A DNA stretch of 64,000 nt, from positions 62,001 through 126,000 of the forward strand of contig JAAKBF010000006.1 of the NCBI GenBank assembly GCA_012656075.1. Direction: 5' to 3'. This document shows, in pieces, positions 32,377-43,793 of the stretch (position 1 is the first letter of the stretch; the number at the start of each line of letters is the position of its first letter). The stretch is from Phytophthora hibernalis (taxonomy: Eukaryota > Oomycota > Peronosporomycetes > Peronosporales > Peronosporaceae). Under the pieces are notes generated by a model. The model worked only from the letters and a program-made list of their open reading frames with translations, was not told the DNA's origin and ran no database searches. The translations under genes were made by a program, and so were the position numbers.

Positions 32377-35293
32377 CTAAAGGTACATGTGCTTGTTTTT
32401 GGGCCTCGGCAGCGGGGTCCACGTGACGTCAAACGGGCGGAGTTGCTCGGAAAGCTCTAACTGTTTCTCTGTAAGATTCGCCTCAGCCTCTAGCCACTCC
32501 GCGAAGTATTGCTCGACAGTCTCCGTCACCTCCATCTTAACAATTTTTCTTGCCTTCGTCTTCCTCCTCTTTCTCCTCGTCAACATCGTCGTCATCGTCT
32601 TCATCGACGCCAAAGAGAAGCGTTTCTTCATCCTCCGGAGCATCACCCTCTTCCTCGCGTATGCGTTGCTCTTCCTGTTCCTGCTCCAGCCTCTCCTTTT
32701 CCTCGTTTCTTGCCTTCGACTTCAGATCCTTCTTGAGCTTCACGAACTCCTCAAAACGAACAGCATCACGATGCGAGAGTACTCTACGGCTCTTCTTCAA
32801 GTGCACGTGTTCATTCAGCAGCTCCATGACTTGTGCAGCCTCCACGAACGACGGCAAACGCAGGTCCAGACGTCCGTTGGTCAACATGACACCACGCGGC
32901 ACCAAGCCTGACACGTTCATGTTGAGACCAGCCTTTGAAAGAACCCCGTTTACCTGATCCACAAGCTCACCGACCGTCGTGCCGTATGGCACGTTCATGA
33001 GGGTGATCCCAGAGCGTTTTTCGACTGGCGTAGAGAACACTGGTCGATACTCCTTCCAGCCTGCCATCATCACACCGAAAATCTGAAGAGCGCGCATGGT
33101 TGCCTTGCGGCACGCGCTTTCTGACTCGAACTCTACCACGGCTTGGTACGGCGTTTTCCTGTCGCTAGCAATGATCTTATGCTTGTTCTTGGGCATCAGA
33201 AAAGCCTTTCGCTCCTTGCCCTTCGGTGCGTCATCGGGCTGTGCCGTTTTCGCTTTCTTCGTTTTCTTCTTCTTGTCCTCGTCTTCTTCGTCCCCCTCTT
33301 CATCTTCATCTTCATCTTCATTCTCATCATCCTCGTCCGTATCTTCATCGTAAATCAAATCCGGCGGGCCATTGATGGGGTTGCCAAACAGGAAAAAGCG
33401 CTTGACACCTCCCACGTGACCAAGTGCAGCTTCCAAGTGCCTTTGAGTTACACCGTGCGGCAAATTGCGGTAGAATGCGCAGTGCGACGGCTGCCACGCA
33501 GTTTCCAGACGCTCGCGCCCCGCATCATTTAGCGGCTCAAGTGCACCTCGTCCGCGCAACACCTTCCGCGAGTGGCGGATTTTCACACGGCAAATCGTCA
33601 GCGTCTCCACCGATAATTGTTGGTACACTTCCTCGAACATAGGCATGATGGCCTCCGCATCACGCGGGCCAAGAGTCTTTCGTACGTCCGAAAGGAACGT
33701 CTCTCCGAACGTAGCACGATTCGGACGCCATGCTAGTTTGTACTTCAGGAAACGCGTGAAAAACATGTGATACTTGCGATCATCCAGCACCGAGACGATG
33801 TTCCAGGCCGTCGTGATCACTTTCTCGTGCTGCTCCGGCGTCAGCTTCTTGGAGATCGACTGGGTAGGCTCCACTTCGTCGATATCGTGGATAAGAATGT
33901 GCCCGACACGCATGCGCGTCTCTAGCAGAGCGCGGATGATGGCCTCATTTCGCATCTGGTGGTGCTGCAGAGCAGTCGTCGCTACGTCCGAGTCGAAGTC
34001 CTTATACGTAGCGTTATCACCCGAGAGGAAAGGCACTAGCTCTGAGAGTAGCTGCTCATGGTACGTCTCCGGAAACGCTGTCTGGATGTTGCAGACCATT
34101 TCCTGGAAGATCTTGCGGTGCAACTTCGATGTCTTGACCGATGCCAGCACTGCGACGAGCATCTTCGAGATGGTATCATTCGGAAGCTCCGTCTTCATGA
34201 AGTCAACGATACTCTGCGTCTGGGACATCAGCATGCGGAAGTCGATACGGTCGTTTTCCAAGTTGAACTCCTCCCACTCGGCATCCACCGCATCGACATC
34301 ATCATCTTCGTCCCTCGCCATGACCTTGTCCAGTCCCAGCATGTCCGCATAATGCGAGAATCCCTCTATGTCCAGCACCTTCCGGAAGTCCGCCTTCACC
34401 TGCCACAAGCTCGACTTGGGTCCGCGACTAAAGCCAGCCGCCGGTCGCTGCATGAGCTTGAGTGAGTTCAAACACGCCAGCCGGCAGTAGCAGAAGACAA
34501 TGCTCACGAACTGCGGGTCCGCCACCAGGTCGGGGTGCAGTCCCATGATCTTGGGCACCACAAAGTCCTCTCCTAATTGAGCCAGCGCTCCATCCTGCAC
34601 TTGGTTCACAGCAACCTCGTCGCCGCCCACCAGCCCCTGTCTTGAGTCCACCTCGAGCTGTTCAATGACATCATCTCTTCCTTGCAAGAAAGCCAACATG
34701 TAGCTGAACTCCATCTTGTTGCTGTCTCCGAACCTCGTCTCCAGCGATCTCAAAAACTGTTTCCTGGACAGTCCCGTGACGCGCGGCAGTGTCGCGTACT
34801 GCGCGATGCGGTGGATGACCTTGCCGATCTCGAGTTCCGACATGGAGTGACGTAGTACCGCCATGATGCGCTCTGCTTTGGCTGTAGCGTCCACTCTGGA
34901 CTCTTCACGGATACCTTCGTCTTCGTCCTGATGGGTCTGGAACTCGGACCGCTCCTTCACTTCTGCTTCACTGATGGGGAAGCCGATGCGCTGCGCTGTG
35001 AACTCCACGTCCCGTTGCTGGTGCTGCTCGTCGTCCTGGTACGAGGCCAAGAATTGCATGGACTCTGCCTGCATCTCGGCTGAATTGTAGCCGTTGCTGC
35101 CATTGTGGAAGCCATTGACCAAGGTTTCAGAGCTGTTGACAACGCTCGAAGCGTCTATGGAGCCGTCCAATGGACGCTTGGCGGGGTCTATAGCGTCACT
35201 GAAGGCCCGTGCAAGGAGATGGAGGCGCTGCTGATGCACGCTCTGGGCGCGCAGACGCTGCAGCGCCAAGCGAGTCGGACGCAGCACAAGCAT
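32377..35293 (-). CDS. Mitochondrial RRM-like RNA-binding protein
   Basis: Protein of about 970 residues with a mitochondrial-looking start (MLVLRPTRLALQRLRAQSVH). The first 600 residues are helical and unassigned. The C-terminal third has one or two RRM-like folds: CAFYRNLPHGVTQRHLEAAL as an RNP2-type strand, AVVEFESESACRKATMRAL as an RNP1-type segment, and a second unit at GITLMNVPYGTTVGELVDQV. A 35-residue Asp/Glu/Lys run interrupts the first. The main frame stops at 32537, but the adjacent frame continues naturally from EVTETVEQYFAEWLEAE to a stop at 32377. An extra A in the A run near 32543 would explain this; otherwise the protein ends 50 residues earlier. Role in mitochondrial RNA handling is inferred; I do not recognise the specific family. 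Confidence 0.6.
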
Positions 35294-35489
35294 GTAGGGT
35301 GGGCAGGCGAAGAGCTACGTTGGCCAGTGATGCGCGACCGCAGACGAGGACCTGTGTTATGGAATATGGTGTGTGGAAACATCTGGATATGATGGACGAG
35401 AAGTTTGGGGTGGTGGACGTAAGTGGCTACATTTAGTGTAGCCATTTGGGAACGGTTATTGAGCTTGAAGCGACGTTGGCATTGAGGCG

Positions 35490-38156
35490 ATGGCGATGGA
35501 TGCCGACACCAAGAGCAACAAGCTGAATCGGGAGCTGCTCCGATGGATACAGAGCTTGGATCTGGCGTATTCTATCAAAAACGTCAAAAGGTGAGTAGAT
35601 TGGAGAAATTTTGTGTGCTGGAGCTGACCTTGACTACTTCTGCAGAGACTTTTCCAATGGGTTTTTGGTGGCCGAGATTCTGTCACGCTACTACGACAAA
35701 GACATTAGTATGCATTCGTACGACAATGGCATTGGCATGAAGGTCAAAAAGGACAACTGGGACCAACTGGCCAAGCTTTTCTCAAAGTTCACGGACCTGG
35801 AGACACTTATCAACAAGAGTGATATCGACGCCATTGTCCATTGTCAGAACGGAGCTGCCGTCGCCTTCCTTATCAAGTTGTATCAGTGTTTGACCAAGCG
35901 TACGATCCAGCCAACGGCCGTCGCACAACCACCTCCTACTGGATCAGGAAACATTGGAGCTCCGATGAGTGTGGCCAAGAGCTTGGACACAGTGGAGGAG
36001 ATCCCTCCTTACGCCAAACCTACCAATTCAGCTTTCATCCGGGACAAGATGCGAGAGTCTGATCTCGCAGAGACGCGAGATCAGGCGCAGCTCACTCGCA
36101 AAGTACGGGATATCCACTCGCAACACGAGGAGACTCAGCAGGTTGAACGTCTAATGACAGACACGTCAGGTCGTTACCCTGCTCTGCGTAGTGCAAGTAA
36201 AGCAACAGTGCTGCGAGGAGCTACCAAACCGGTTCGCAATGACGACAGCAACCCGGTTCTAATGACACAGCAACTCGTCCGAGAGGTGCAGATAAAGACA
36301 ATCAACCAGAAAGGGCTTGAGAAGCTCCGCGCGACGCGAGAAGCTAAGGAGAGTGAATCGCTAGGGTTTTCGGGGCATAGTTCAACTGGTCTACTTGGTG
36401 AAGGTCGCAGCGGTGTCGCTTCCTTTGACACACGCAGTATGAATGGCGGGAACAGCAGTCCAGAGCTTGTCCAGAGACGCAGACCTCTGGATCTTCTTAG
36501 TGAAGTCGTGGGTCGCAAACTTGCCAGCATGGGGCTCACGCTAAAAACTCGTGGAGGTAAGGATAAATTTGAAACTTTTGTGGACAATGCGTATGAAGGA
36601 CACGCTTTTGGGGATCAAGAGTGTGCAGAAGTGCTTCAAGACATTGGGAATGAGGCCGAAGTGCTTGCCTTAGCCTTTTGGATTTTCCTCGAGAGTTTTG
36701 GAAGTTTGTGGGTCTCATGTATCCTCTCCTCACTGATCACGACGAGGGTCACATCTTCTTTCGAGCTGTGGTAGATCTCTTTTTGGCATTGGGGCACGAA
36801 TGTGCTCGACGTGATGGCACCGCTTCTTCACTTCTCATGCCAGAATTTCTGCTTCCGAAGTTCACACCGATTTTGAATCGATACGCCAGCAAGCGAACAC
36901 CAATACTACGAATATTTTACGCGTTCTTGCCCAGCACAGTGCTAGCGCATATCCAGGCTATCAAGCACATACGCGAGGCAATGGCCGATGATATTCCACT
37001 ATTCGTTCATATGCTTGCGATATTGATTGGTATGGAAAGCGAACTGGATGATACGCTTGTTGATCTTTATCACTACTATTGCTGTATCGGGCTGGAGACA
37101 TCGTGCGAGAAGCTGCGAGCCGCTTGCTTATCCATGCTGGTTCCAGTCGTGAACTACGATGTAAATCTACTCCAGGACTTACTGCCGCGTTTGACGCAAC
37201 TTTCGTCACGGCATGCGTGGTGGGAGGTGAAAGCCCAGCTTCTCATTGTTGCATCCGCTTTCCTTCGCATTGTACCAACGCACCGAATGCAGAATGAGGA
37301 TGGAGCAGGAGATGATACTGCGGTCCAAGAGGAACCGACCCGGGATTTTACAGAGCAGATCGAGCTATGTCTGACTATTATCGAGCGCGAATTCCACCCG
37401 GAAGCAGGTCTCAATCTGCGGCGCGTGGGATTGTCGTATCTCGCTAAAACTCTCGAGCACTATCAAGAGCTCGTCCCGTTATACGTAGACGTGCTGTTTA
37501 GTCTCCCGGTATTGGTACGCCACTCAATGCTGCTCACCTCCGACGCGGAACCATCCACCGACACGGTATTTGATGAAGAGGAGAGAACTTCGCGTGTATC
37601 AACACGAATCGATCAGCAATTGCCTGTGCGGGGTGCTTCGGGAGCAACCTACCAACTTCTGCCGCTAGTTACCAATTGGGACTCGGTCGCTATTGCTAAG
37701 CAAGTTTTCTACGAGCACAAGAACCAGAGCTCAGTTGAACCTGACGTCCTTTTCGTGATGCTAAAGTGCTTCGAGCAATTGCTACACACAGGTCGTCAAC
37801 AAAACCTGCGAATGTTGTATGACCAAATGAAAGGTTATGTGGTCTCAGGCCTTTCGAACGCCAACACCTGCAAGGTTAGCGCCAGCATCGTTAAAGTTGC
37901 GCTTGCAGCCTTGGTCGGCACTGATACGGATATATTCCAGCACGTCGCACTCATAGAAGCTCTTCAGAAGCTCGTGACGAGAAATACCGACGACATTCGC
38001 CAGCAAACAGCGGTGAAATTGTTGCACGATGCGCATGTCATGAGTCCTGCATGGGCTGAGAGGGTCGTACACTGCGTCAACAACTTACGATCAATGTGCG
38101 ACGCAGATACGTTCAATTCCTCTCTCTTCTCTATCGCATTTGAAATTGACAGCTAG
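35490..38156 (+). CDS. CH-domain (SPATA4/CLAMP-like) protein, probably flagellar
   Basis: Protein of about 870 residues. Exon 1 is 35490-35590, exon 2 begins 35646. Residues 10-115 form a CH_2-type calponin-homology domain: LLRWIQSLDLAYSIKNV, RDFSNGFLVAEILSRYY, VKKDNWDQLAKLF, which closely follows SPATA4 and SPEF1/CLAMP proteins of cilia and microtubules. The middle is charged and disordered. From about 36550 to the end the protein is helical and HEAT-like, with LMYPLLTDHDEGHIFFRAV and repeated paired helices. A frame break near 36680 results from GGG read as GG in FWDFPREFW. Oomycete zoospores are flagellated, so an axonemal or basal-body role is likely; I do not know a named orthologue with this full architecture. 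Confidence 0.7.
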
Positions 38157-38321
38157 GGAGACACCAAGATGAGAGTTTGCTTGACCTTCATGAACAGAGA
38201 TAATAGCTTGCCTTTCCATTTTACTACACGCTATTCTAGCTGACAAGAAAGCTCGCACTCGCTCTCTGCAACATCGAAAACGCAATAATGCCAAGGAACC
38301 CCGACTCCTGTAGCATTTGAT
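38157..38321. other. Short convergent spacer
   Basis: 3' flank between the CH-domain gene and the pectate-lyase-like gene. Nothing coding is seen. Confidence 0.5.
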
Positions 38322-38395
38322 CACCCCACTGTCTCCAAAGTCACTTAAGACTGCGTCACACCCCACTGTCTCCAAAGTCACTTAAGACTGCGTCA
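38322..38395. repeat. 37-bp tandem duplication at the end of the pectate-lyase-like gene
   Basis: A unit beginning CACCCCACTGTCTCCAAAG is repeated with period 37 bp (38322 and 38359). The inner copy supplies the last codons and stop of the pectate-lyase-like gene; the outer copy is non-coding. Confidence 0.85.
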
Positions 38396-39354
38396 CCGGC
38401 GACTTGACCTTCACAGCGGCTGCGCTGTACGAACAGACTGGAGGACTAGCGCCGTTGCCCAGCTTCTTGGGGTTGCACCTCCGCTGAAGCGCGTGCACAC
38501 GGGCAAATTGGTGCTTGTGGTGATGGAAGCCTTGGAGATTGTGCCTCTGTCGTTGTAGTTGGCATTCACTCGAATGAGCTCGGCAGTGGGGTTCACGCTC
38601 ACAACACCGTCCACGATGACACCACGCTTCACTGGACCACAGGTACCGCACGACTCGAAAAGTCTGCCCGAGTTTTCCATGTAGAAGCCGCCACTGATAA
38701 CGACCGTGCCCGATGCCTGGCCGAAAATCACACGGCGCGCCACGTTCCTGGCGCCTCCGCCCGTGATGGTCGTGATGCCCGTACCCGAGTTAACATGGAG
38801 TCCGCTCTGAACTGAGTCCTTGAACCAGACGTTCACCAGCGCGCAATTGTGCAGCTCGCAGTACACGCCGCCTCCGCCCGCAATGATCACGTTGCTGAGC
38901 GTGGCGCCGGCCTGGACGACGAACACGGCATTGGACTTGGTCATTTTAGCACCCGATTTGAACGCTACATTGCTGCGCTTGTAGGTTTTCATGCCACCGT
39001 CGAACGGGGTGGTGGGTCCCACAATCCGGGGTTTGGTGAGCGGCACAGTCCCTCTGGACGTGGGCCAGACACCCACCGCTCGCTCTTCCTCCGAAGCCGT
39101 CGTGACCTGTCCAGGACTGTAGTCCTCTGCCCAAAGCGTGGTGTCCACCGTCTCACCTGCCAGTTTCCGAGCCTGGGTGAGCTCCACACTGTCGAAAGTC
39201 ACGTCCTCGGCCATTTCGCGCGTGGTCATCGCTGCAACAACAAGGCAACAGAGTTCAGTCCAGTTCATTAACGGAGACTTTAACCACTAAGTGTCGTAAA
39301 GTTACCTTGCACGGCGAGCAGGCAGCTGGCCGCCAGCACAACGAGCCGCAACAT
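38382..39354 (-). CDS. Secreted family-3 pectate-lyase-like protein, catalytic residues altered
   Basis: Exon 1 (39354-39306) encodes a signal peptide, MLRLVVLAASCLLAVQ; exon 2 runs from 39231. After a 70-residue N-terminal extension the parallel beta-helix of polysaccharide lyase family 3 is clear: AVFVVQAGATLSNVIIAGGGG, CALVNVWFKD, SGTVVISGGFYMENSGR, ESCGTCGPVKRG. Family members cut de-esterified pectin in plant cell walls, using an acidic Ca2+ cluster (usually W-E-D-V-x-E-D-A) and conserved Lys/Arg (G-K-L-V-R). Here those positions read FKDSVQSGL and GRLFES, so the calcium acids and the arginine appear lost. One frame break near 38475 (TT read T) shifts the end; the corrected tail is CNPKKLGNG to VKSPVTQS, stop at 38382. 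It may be a wall-binding or decoy protein rather than an active lyase. Confidence 0.8.
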
Positions 39355-40547
39355 GTCGGTGGCAAAGGTCTAGCGTTTGTGACTGTGGCAGCAGCTTCCT
39401 GTGTCTGTCGGCGCCGCTTGTCGTTTGAGCGCCACACTCGACGCCCTCTTGAACAAGTGGCGGAAAGGAAATTGCCGCAAATCGGAGACTTTTGCCGCAG
39501 CCACGCACAGAAGGGGCCCATGCAGAGGCTCGAATGTTGACGACCCCATCCGCCTCCATCCTGCGATGTGCTCAACCGTTACGGGGGAAGCTAAGGCATT
39601 GCAGAAAAGGAACTCGTAAATAACAGCGGCATTATTTTACCTACACTTCAACATATAATACGAAGTACAGGTACATGTAATATGTGCACATGTAATACAT
39701 GAGCATCTTAAACATCGAAAAGAAGACCACCTTACTACCACCATGCACATGTACATATAATAGTATGCGCTGCACAATGTCAAGGCGATGCAACTGTAAA
39801 TAATTTATTTACCCAAACTAGTTAGTACCAGAAGCAAAATAATTAGTTGTCTTCGATGGTCCTCAACTTGAGGGTCTGCATAACCCCATCGTGATGGCAG
39901 GACAGCTTCATAGTGGTAAGCACCATCTTCGTTGACCAGCTCTTGCAGGTCTGCCAGTGGTGGTACTCACTGTTCCGGACGCTGAATTAAAACATTTTTT
40001 TAAATATACAGTATTCTGGATTTCATAATATGAAATCCACCTGTGCTCTATCCATATAGGATATGTCCCGTTACCATGCTTATCCGTGCGAAGGCGACGA
40101 TCGTCTCCGTCGGACACTGTCCGAGGGAAATGAGGCGTGTTGTGATATCGATTTGAGAAGCTCCTGCGGATTGTTCACCATGGGGTGGAGGGAGCCACTT
40201 AGTGTATTCTGCATATTAATACATGTTTGTAAATTTTTCTACACACTTTTAATAACAGTAAGTGGTGTTTGCAAACGTGTTTGTTTGTGCTTCCTGCGGT
40301 TCTAATCAAGCGATGAACTTCATGTGTAATTTCAATTTGTAAATGGCGTGGATGGGTGCACGTGAATGAGATCGGTGTTAGTTGTAATTGTGCAATGCGT
40401 ACGAGTACCGGTACATACACATTGTGCATGTATTATAGTCGCTCGCCGTATTTCATGTATACAGCCCACGCATTATTGCAACATGCAAAGTTTTTCAAAC
40501 TTCGTCCCAAATCAAATCATTCCGAACAGTCGCTGTACATGTAACTA
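39355..40547. other. Intergenic, AT-rich, no gene
   Basis: About 1.2 kb. The part from 39640 to 39800 is AT-rich and full of ACATGT/TACATGT words, as is 40380-40545. No supported reading frame. The upstream part near 39360-39560 should include the promoter of the pectate-lyase-like gene. Confidence 0.5.
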
Positions 40548-42291
40548 CCCGTATAACCTGTGTAGTATCCGACACCCTTCTGACTTTTGGGTTCGGCCCC
40601 TTAAAAAGGATAATTCACAATCCCTGTGGAAAAGCATATGTTTTGCTAAAAACCACCGAATTAGCACTCGCGAATGCTGCCATTAGATTCAGGAAGGGGT
40701 TACCCAGAGAACCCTCCCAGCGCGGGGAACGATTCGAACAAAGTCCAACACTTGCATTAGACGCTTACTTCTCCTCTAGTCATCATATCTACTACGTCTT
40801 CTTCATCAGCGACCTCACCAACATCAGGATCAAGGAGCTGCAAACGCTCTAGTTCCTCAGCAAGAGCATTAGACGAGGCCTCGAACATTGGGTCGACAGG
40901 TGGCACGGCAAGTATGCCGTTAAACCTGTTCGAGATCGTCGAAGCGGACAGCCCCTCCCACGCCCTGGCAACCCAGTCAACCACGTCATTCCTGGACGGC
41001 GCCTTGACCTCGCTGCTGATGCTCTCCCTCCCCGCCAGCTTGGTCATCAGCCAGCTTACCCAGCGCTGGCGCAGACGCTGCTTCAGCGGGCGGTTCCGAG
41101 CAATGTCCGCCGGCTGGCAGACGCCTGTGTGCCCTGCTGGTACGTCCAGCAAGTGCTTACGTCCACCGAAACGATACTCCAGCCAAATGAGAGTCAGCGA
41201 CGTGTTCCACCAACCCGTGCTATTAACGTAGATCTGGACGCCATGTCTGTCCTGGAGGCTCTCAATCTGCTTCCAAAGATGCTAACCGAAGCCGTGTCTC
41301 AGCTCCACGTTATCGGCTTGCGTCGCCGCGACCTTGGATGGGCGGCCCTTCAGTATAAAAACAGCGTCCGCTTCTCGCCGAAAGAGGACCCAAGCAGCAT
41401 GCACGTCATCCTCTCCTTGTCCTTGCCACATGTACGAACCCACACCGTACGTGCGCCGCGTTTGTTGAGCGTCGTGCGCGGCACGTACTCGAAGACAACG
41501 GGCATTTGGTCGGCGTTGTAGGTGACATCAACGCCTAGGCGGTGCATGACTGCGCGCATCCTGGTATTAAAAGCAAGAACAGCAGCCTCGCCGTCTGCGG
41601 GACTCTTCTGTCCTTGGCGCGTACGCGCACGGGACCGCAGCGAATGGCGGCGCACGAATGCAACCCGCCAAGCCCATGTGCCGGTGTAAACGCCGCGCGG
41701 TATACCAGCTGCTGCCGCATATTCCTGGGCCTTGAGCTGGAGCATTAGAGCCGAAACTGGCGCCCCATCGGCGCGGTAGGCGTTGACCCAGCGAAGAAGC
41801 TGAGACTCCGTCTCAGACGACAGCACAGTGGCACTTCCTGCAGGTCTGAGCTTGCGCAGCACGCTGGACGAGCTGCTCTTTCCGGCCTTCTCGATGGTAT
41901 CGCGGCGTTTCCGCCACAGGTAGATGCTCTTGCGCTTAGTCTCGAGCGTGGTGCCTTTGGCCTTAGGGTAGAACTTGGCGAGTGCAGAGGACACTCCGTG
42001 AGAATCAGAATGGTGAATGACATGGAGTCGAAACTCATACGTCGGCGTAGAGCGCTTGTACTGTCGTGCGAGGCGGCCTCCATCTTTACTTGCTCGTGCG
42101 CGACCCATGAAGAGTTGGGAAGTGACTGCGCTTTAGTGGTCTGGTGCCTAACTTTTATCGATCCTTGGCCACCAATTTTTGGTGCTGTCGGAAATGACAA
42201 CGATCCGGTGGTGTCCAAATTGCAGTCATCTGATTGGCTAATATGGCTTGTCAGATATAACATTCTATCGGATACTACACAGGTTATACGG
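40548..42291 (-). mobile_element. pogo-like (Tc1/mariner) DNA transposon, decayed
   Basis: A 1.74-kb element bounded by matching terminal inverted repeats of about 24 bp starting CCGTATAACCTG (left 40548-40572, with one extra C; right, inverted, 42268-42291). Both ends are flanked by TA (40546-40547 and 42292-42293), the target duplication of the Tc1/mariner superfamily. The interior carries a broken transposase on the minus strand. Confidence 0.85.
40757..42108 (-). pseudogene. pogo-like transposase with deletion, stop and frameshift
   Basis: The N-terminal frame (42108-41350) has a helix-turn-helix region, a tail resembling the CENP-B/pogo second DNA-binding domain (ETESQLLRWVNAYRADG) and the first catalytic segment, VDVTYNADQMPV, with its Asp. 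A frame shift near 41355 leads to KGRPSKVAATQ, an in-frame stop follows near 41285, and the chain resumes as VNSTGWWNTSLTLIWLEYRF. The next block, LLDVPAGHTGVCQPADIA, is normally separated from it by a second catalytic Asp region (LLWDDFSGH type), which is deleted. The last frame ends at 40757. Loss of a catalytic block means this copy cannot move itself; intact inverted repeats mean it might still be mobilised. Confidence 0.8.
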
Positions 42292-42467
42292 TAAAATATT
42301 AATAACGCCGCTGTTATTTAAGAGTTTCTTTTCTGCACCGTTGCGAGCTTCTCCGGTGATAACCGTACTTAAGACGAAGGATCTATGCTAGTAGATTAAC
42401 TGTAGGTTGCGTCAATTCTAACGGGTGGCCATGCGCAGCAGGCGGAAGACGACACCTAAGCCGCTGC

Positions 42468-43759
42468 ATGCGTCGCGTATCCGTCCCCATGGCGCGTCCA
42501 CTAATTGGGAGAAGGCGCGGGACGATCCACGCCGCAAAACAGGTCCGCGGCGACCGTGTGAGCTCCAAGAAGGTGAAAAAGAGTGGCGAAGTACGTCGCA
42601 AACGAGGGCGAAAGGCTGAAGCAGCGGGTTCCAGCGGCAATAATGAAGTTGCAGAGGTCTGCAGTGGGGAGACGGTCGTGGATGCAGAGCTGAGGGCTTT
42701 TGCGCAGCGAGTGGCGCTGTCCCCGCAGGAGCGACAGCTGCGCACGCGCGTGTTTGAGGACGTGAAGAGCCTCATCTCGTCGGCCTTCCAGGACGCGACG
42801 GTGCAGCTCTACGGCTCTTCTAGTACGGGGCTGGACACGTTCAGGAGTGACCTTGATATCACAGTGGGCGGGATCACGCTGTCCTCGTCTCAACCACTGC
42901 CTACGGTGCTGCTGGTTGATGAAGAAGAGGACGAGGTCATCGATGAGCAGGAGGGAGACGCTGACAATGGAGTGGAGGGTGAATCAGAGGAAGAAGAATC
43001 TTCCTTCTCCCTGAACTTGGCGCTGCCTGTGGGGACGGTGGCTTCAGTGGACAATGCCGATATCACTCGGCGCGTCCAACCAACCGCTGCTTCCCACTGG
43101 AACCCAACACTCCGCAGACGGAAACTTCGCGACCTTCGAGCATTGCAGTTTTTGTTGAAGATGCAGAGACCTCACTTCCAAGTAAAGTGCTTGCACAAGG
43201 CCAAGATTCCCATTTTGATGGTGCTGGACACGAAAACTAACCTATCGATTGACATTGGCGTCAACCGCGAGGTCTTCTACGCCAGTGAGCACGGACGATC
43301 TACGTCTCTTGCTCAAAGACTTCAGAATACGCTCGGAGCACCGTTTACAACTGTGGTGATGTTCCTGAAGGAGTTTCTCCACCAATTTGATCTGGATAAG
43401 CCTTTCACGGGCGGACTCGGCAGCTTTCGGCTGTATATGATGGTGGCGTACATCTTTCAGCGCAGTGGCTCGAAACACAAAAGAAACCTCAGACGCCAGT
43501 GTCGACCCTGCTGTTGGCGTTCTTCGAGCTGTTTGGCAACAAGAAGACGCCTAAATTCCTGCATGAGGACACACAACTGCCGCTTCCATTAGGTGACGGC
43601 GGGCACATAGACTTTGGCGGTGTTTTCCGCATCGCTGACTGTGTGGATACGTTTGCCATGGCGTTCGACATTCTGAGCTCCACTGGAAATCTTGGATCCA
43701 TTATTTATGAGGACCGACTGGAGAAGGACCGCAAAAAGAGTGAGAAGAATCTTAAGTAA
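42468..43759 (+). CDS. TRF4/PAPD-type non-canonical poly(A) polymerase
   Basis: Nucleotidyltransferase that adds short A tails to nuclear RNAs for exosome decay or quality control. About 430 residues. Basic N-terminus, then the catalytic motif GSSSTGLDTFRSDLDI, which supplies the first two metal-binding aspartates (DLD); an acidic low-complexity insert (42910-43010) splits the domain; the third Asp lies in LSIDIGVN. The PAP-associated domain has FLKEFLHQFDL, TGGLGSFRLYMM and LLLAFFELFG, all typical of TRF4/5. A frame break at about 43480 is five A read as four, restoring KKKPQTPVSTLLL. Start ATG 42468 (MRRVSVPMARPL). It ends 35 bp from the convergent ADAT1 gene. Confidence 0.85.
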
Positions 43760-43793
43760 AGCGTTATCTTATAGAGAAGTGATTTATGGCATC

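Noticed and set aside
33096..33353. Ser/Phe-rich plus-strand frame around 33.2 kb
   Set aside because: It is the complement of the Asp/Glu/Lys run in the RRM-like protein.
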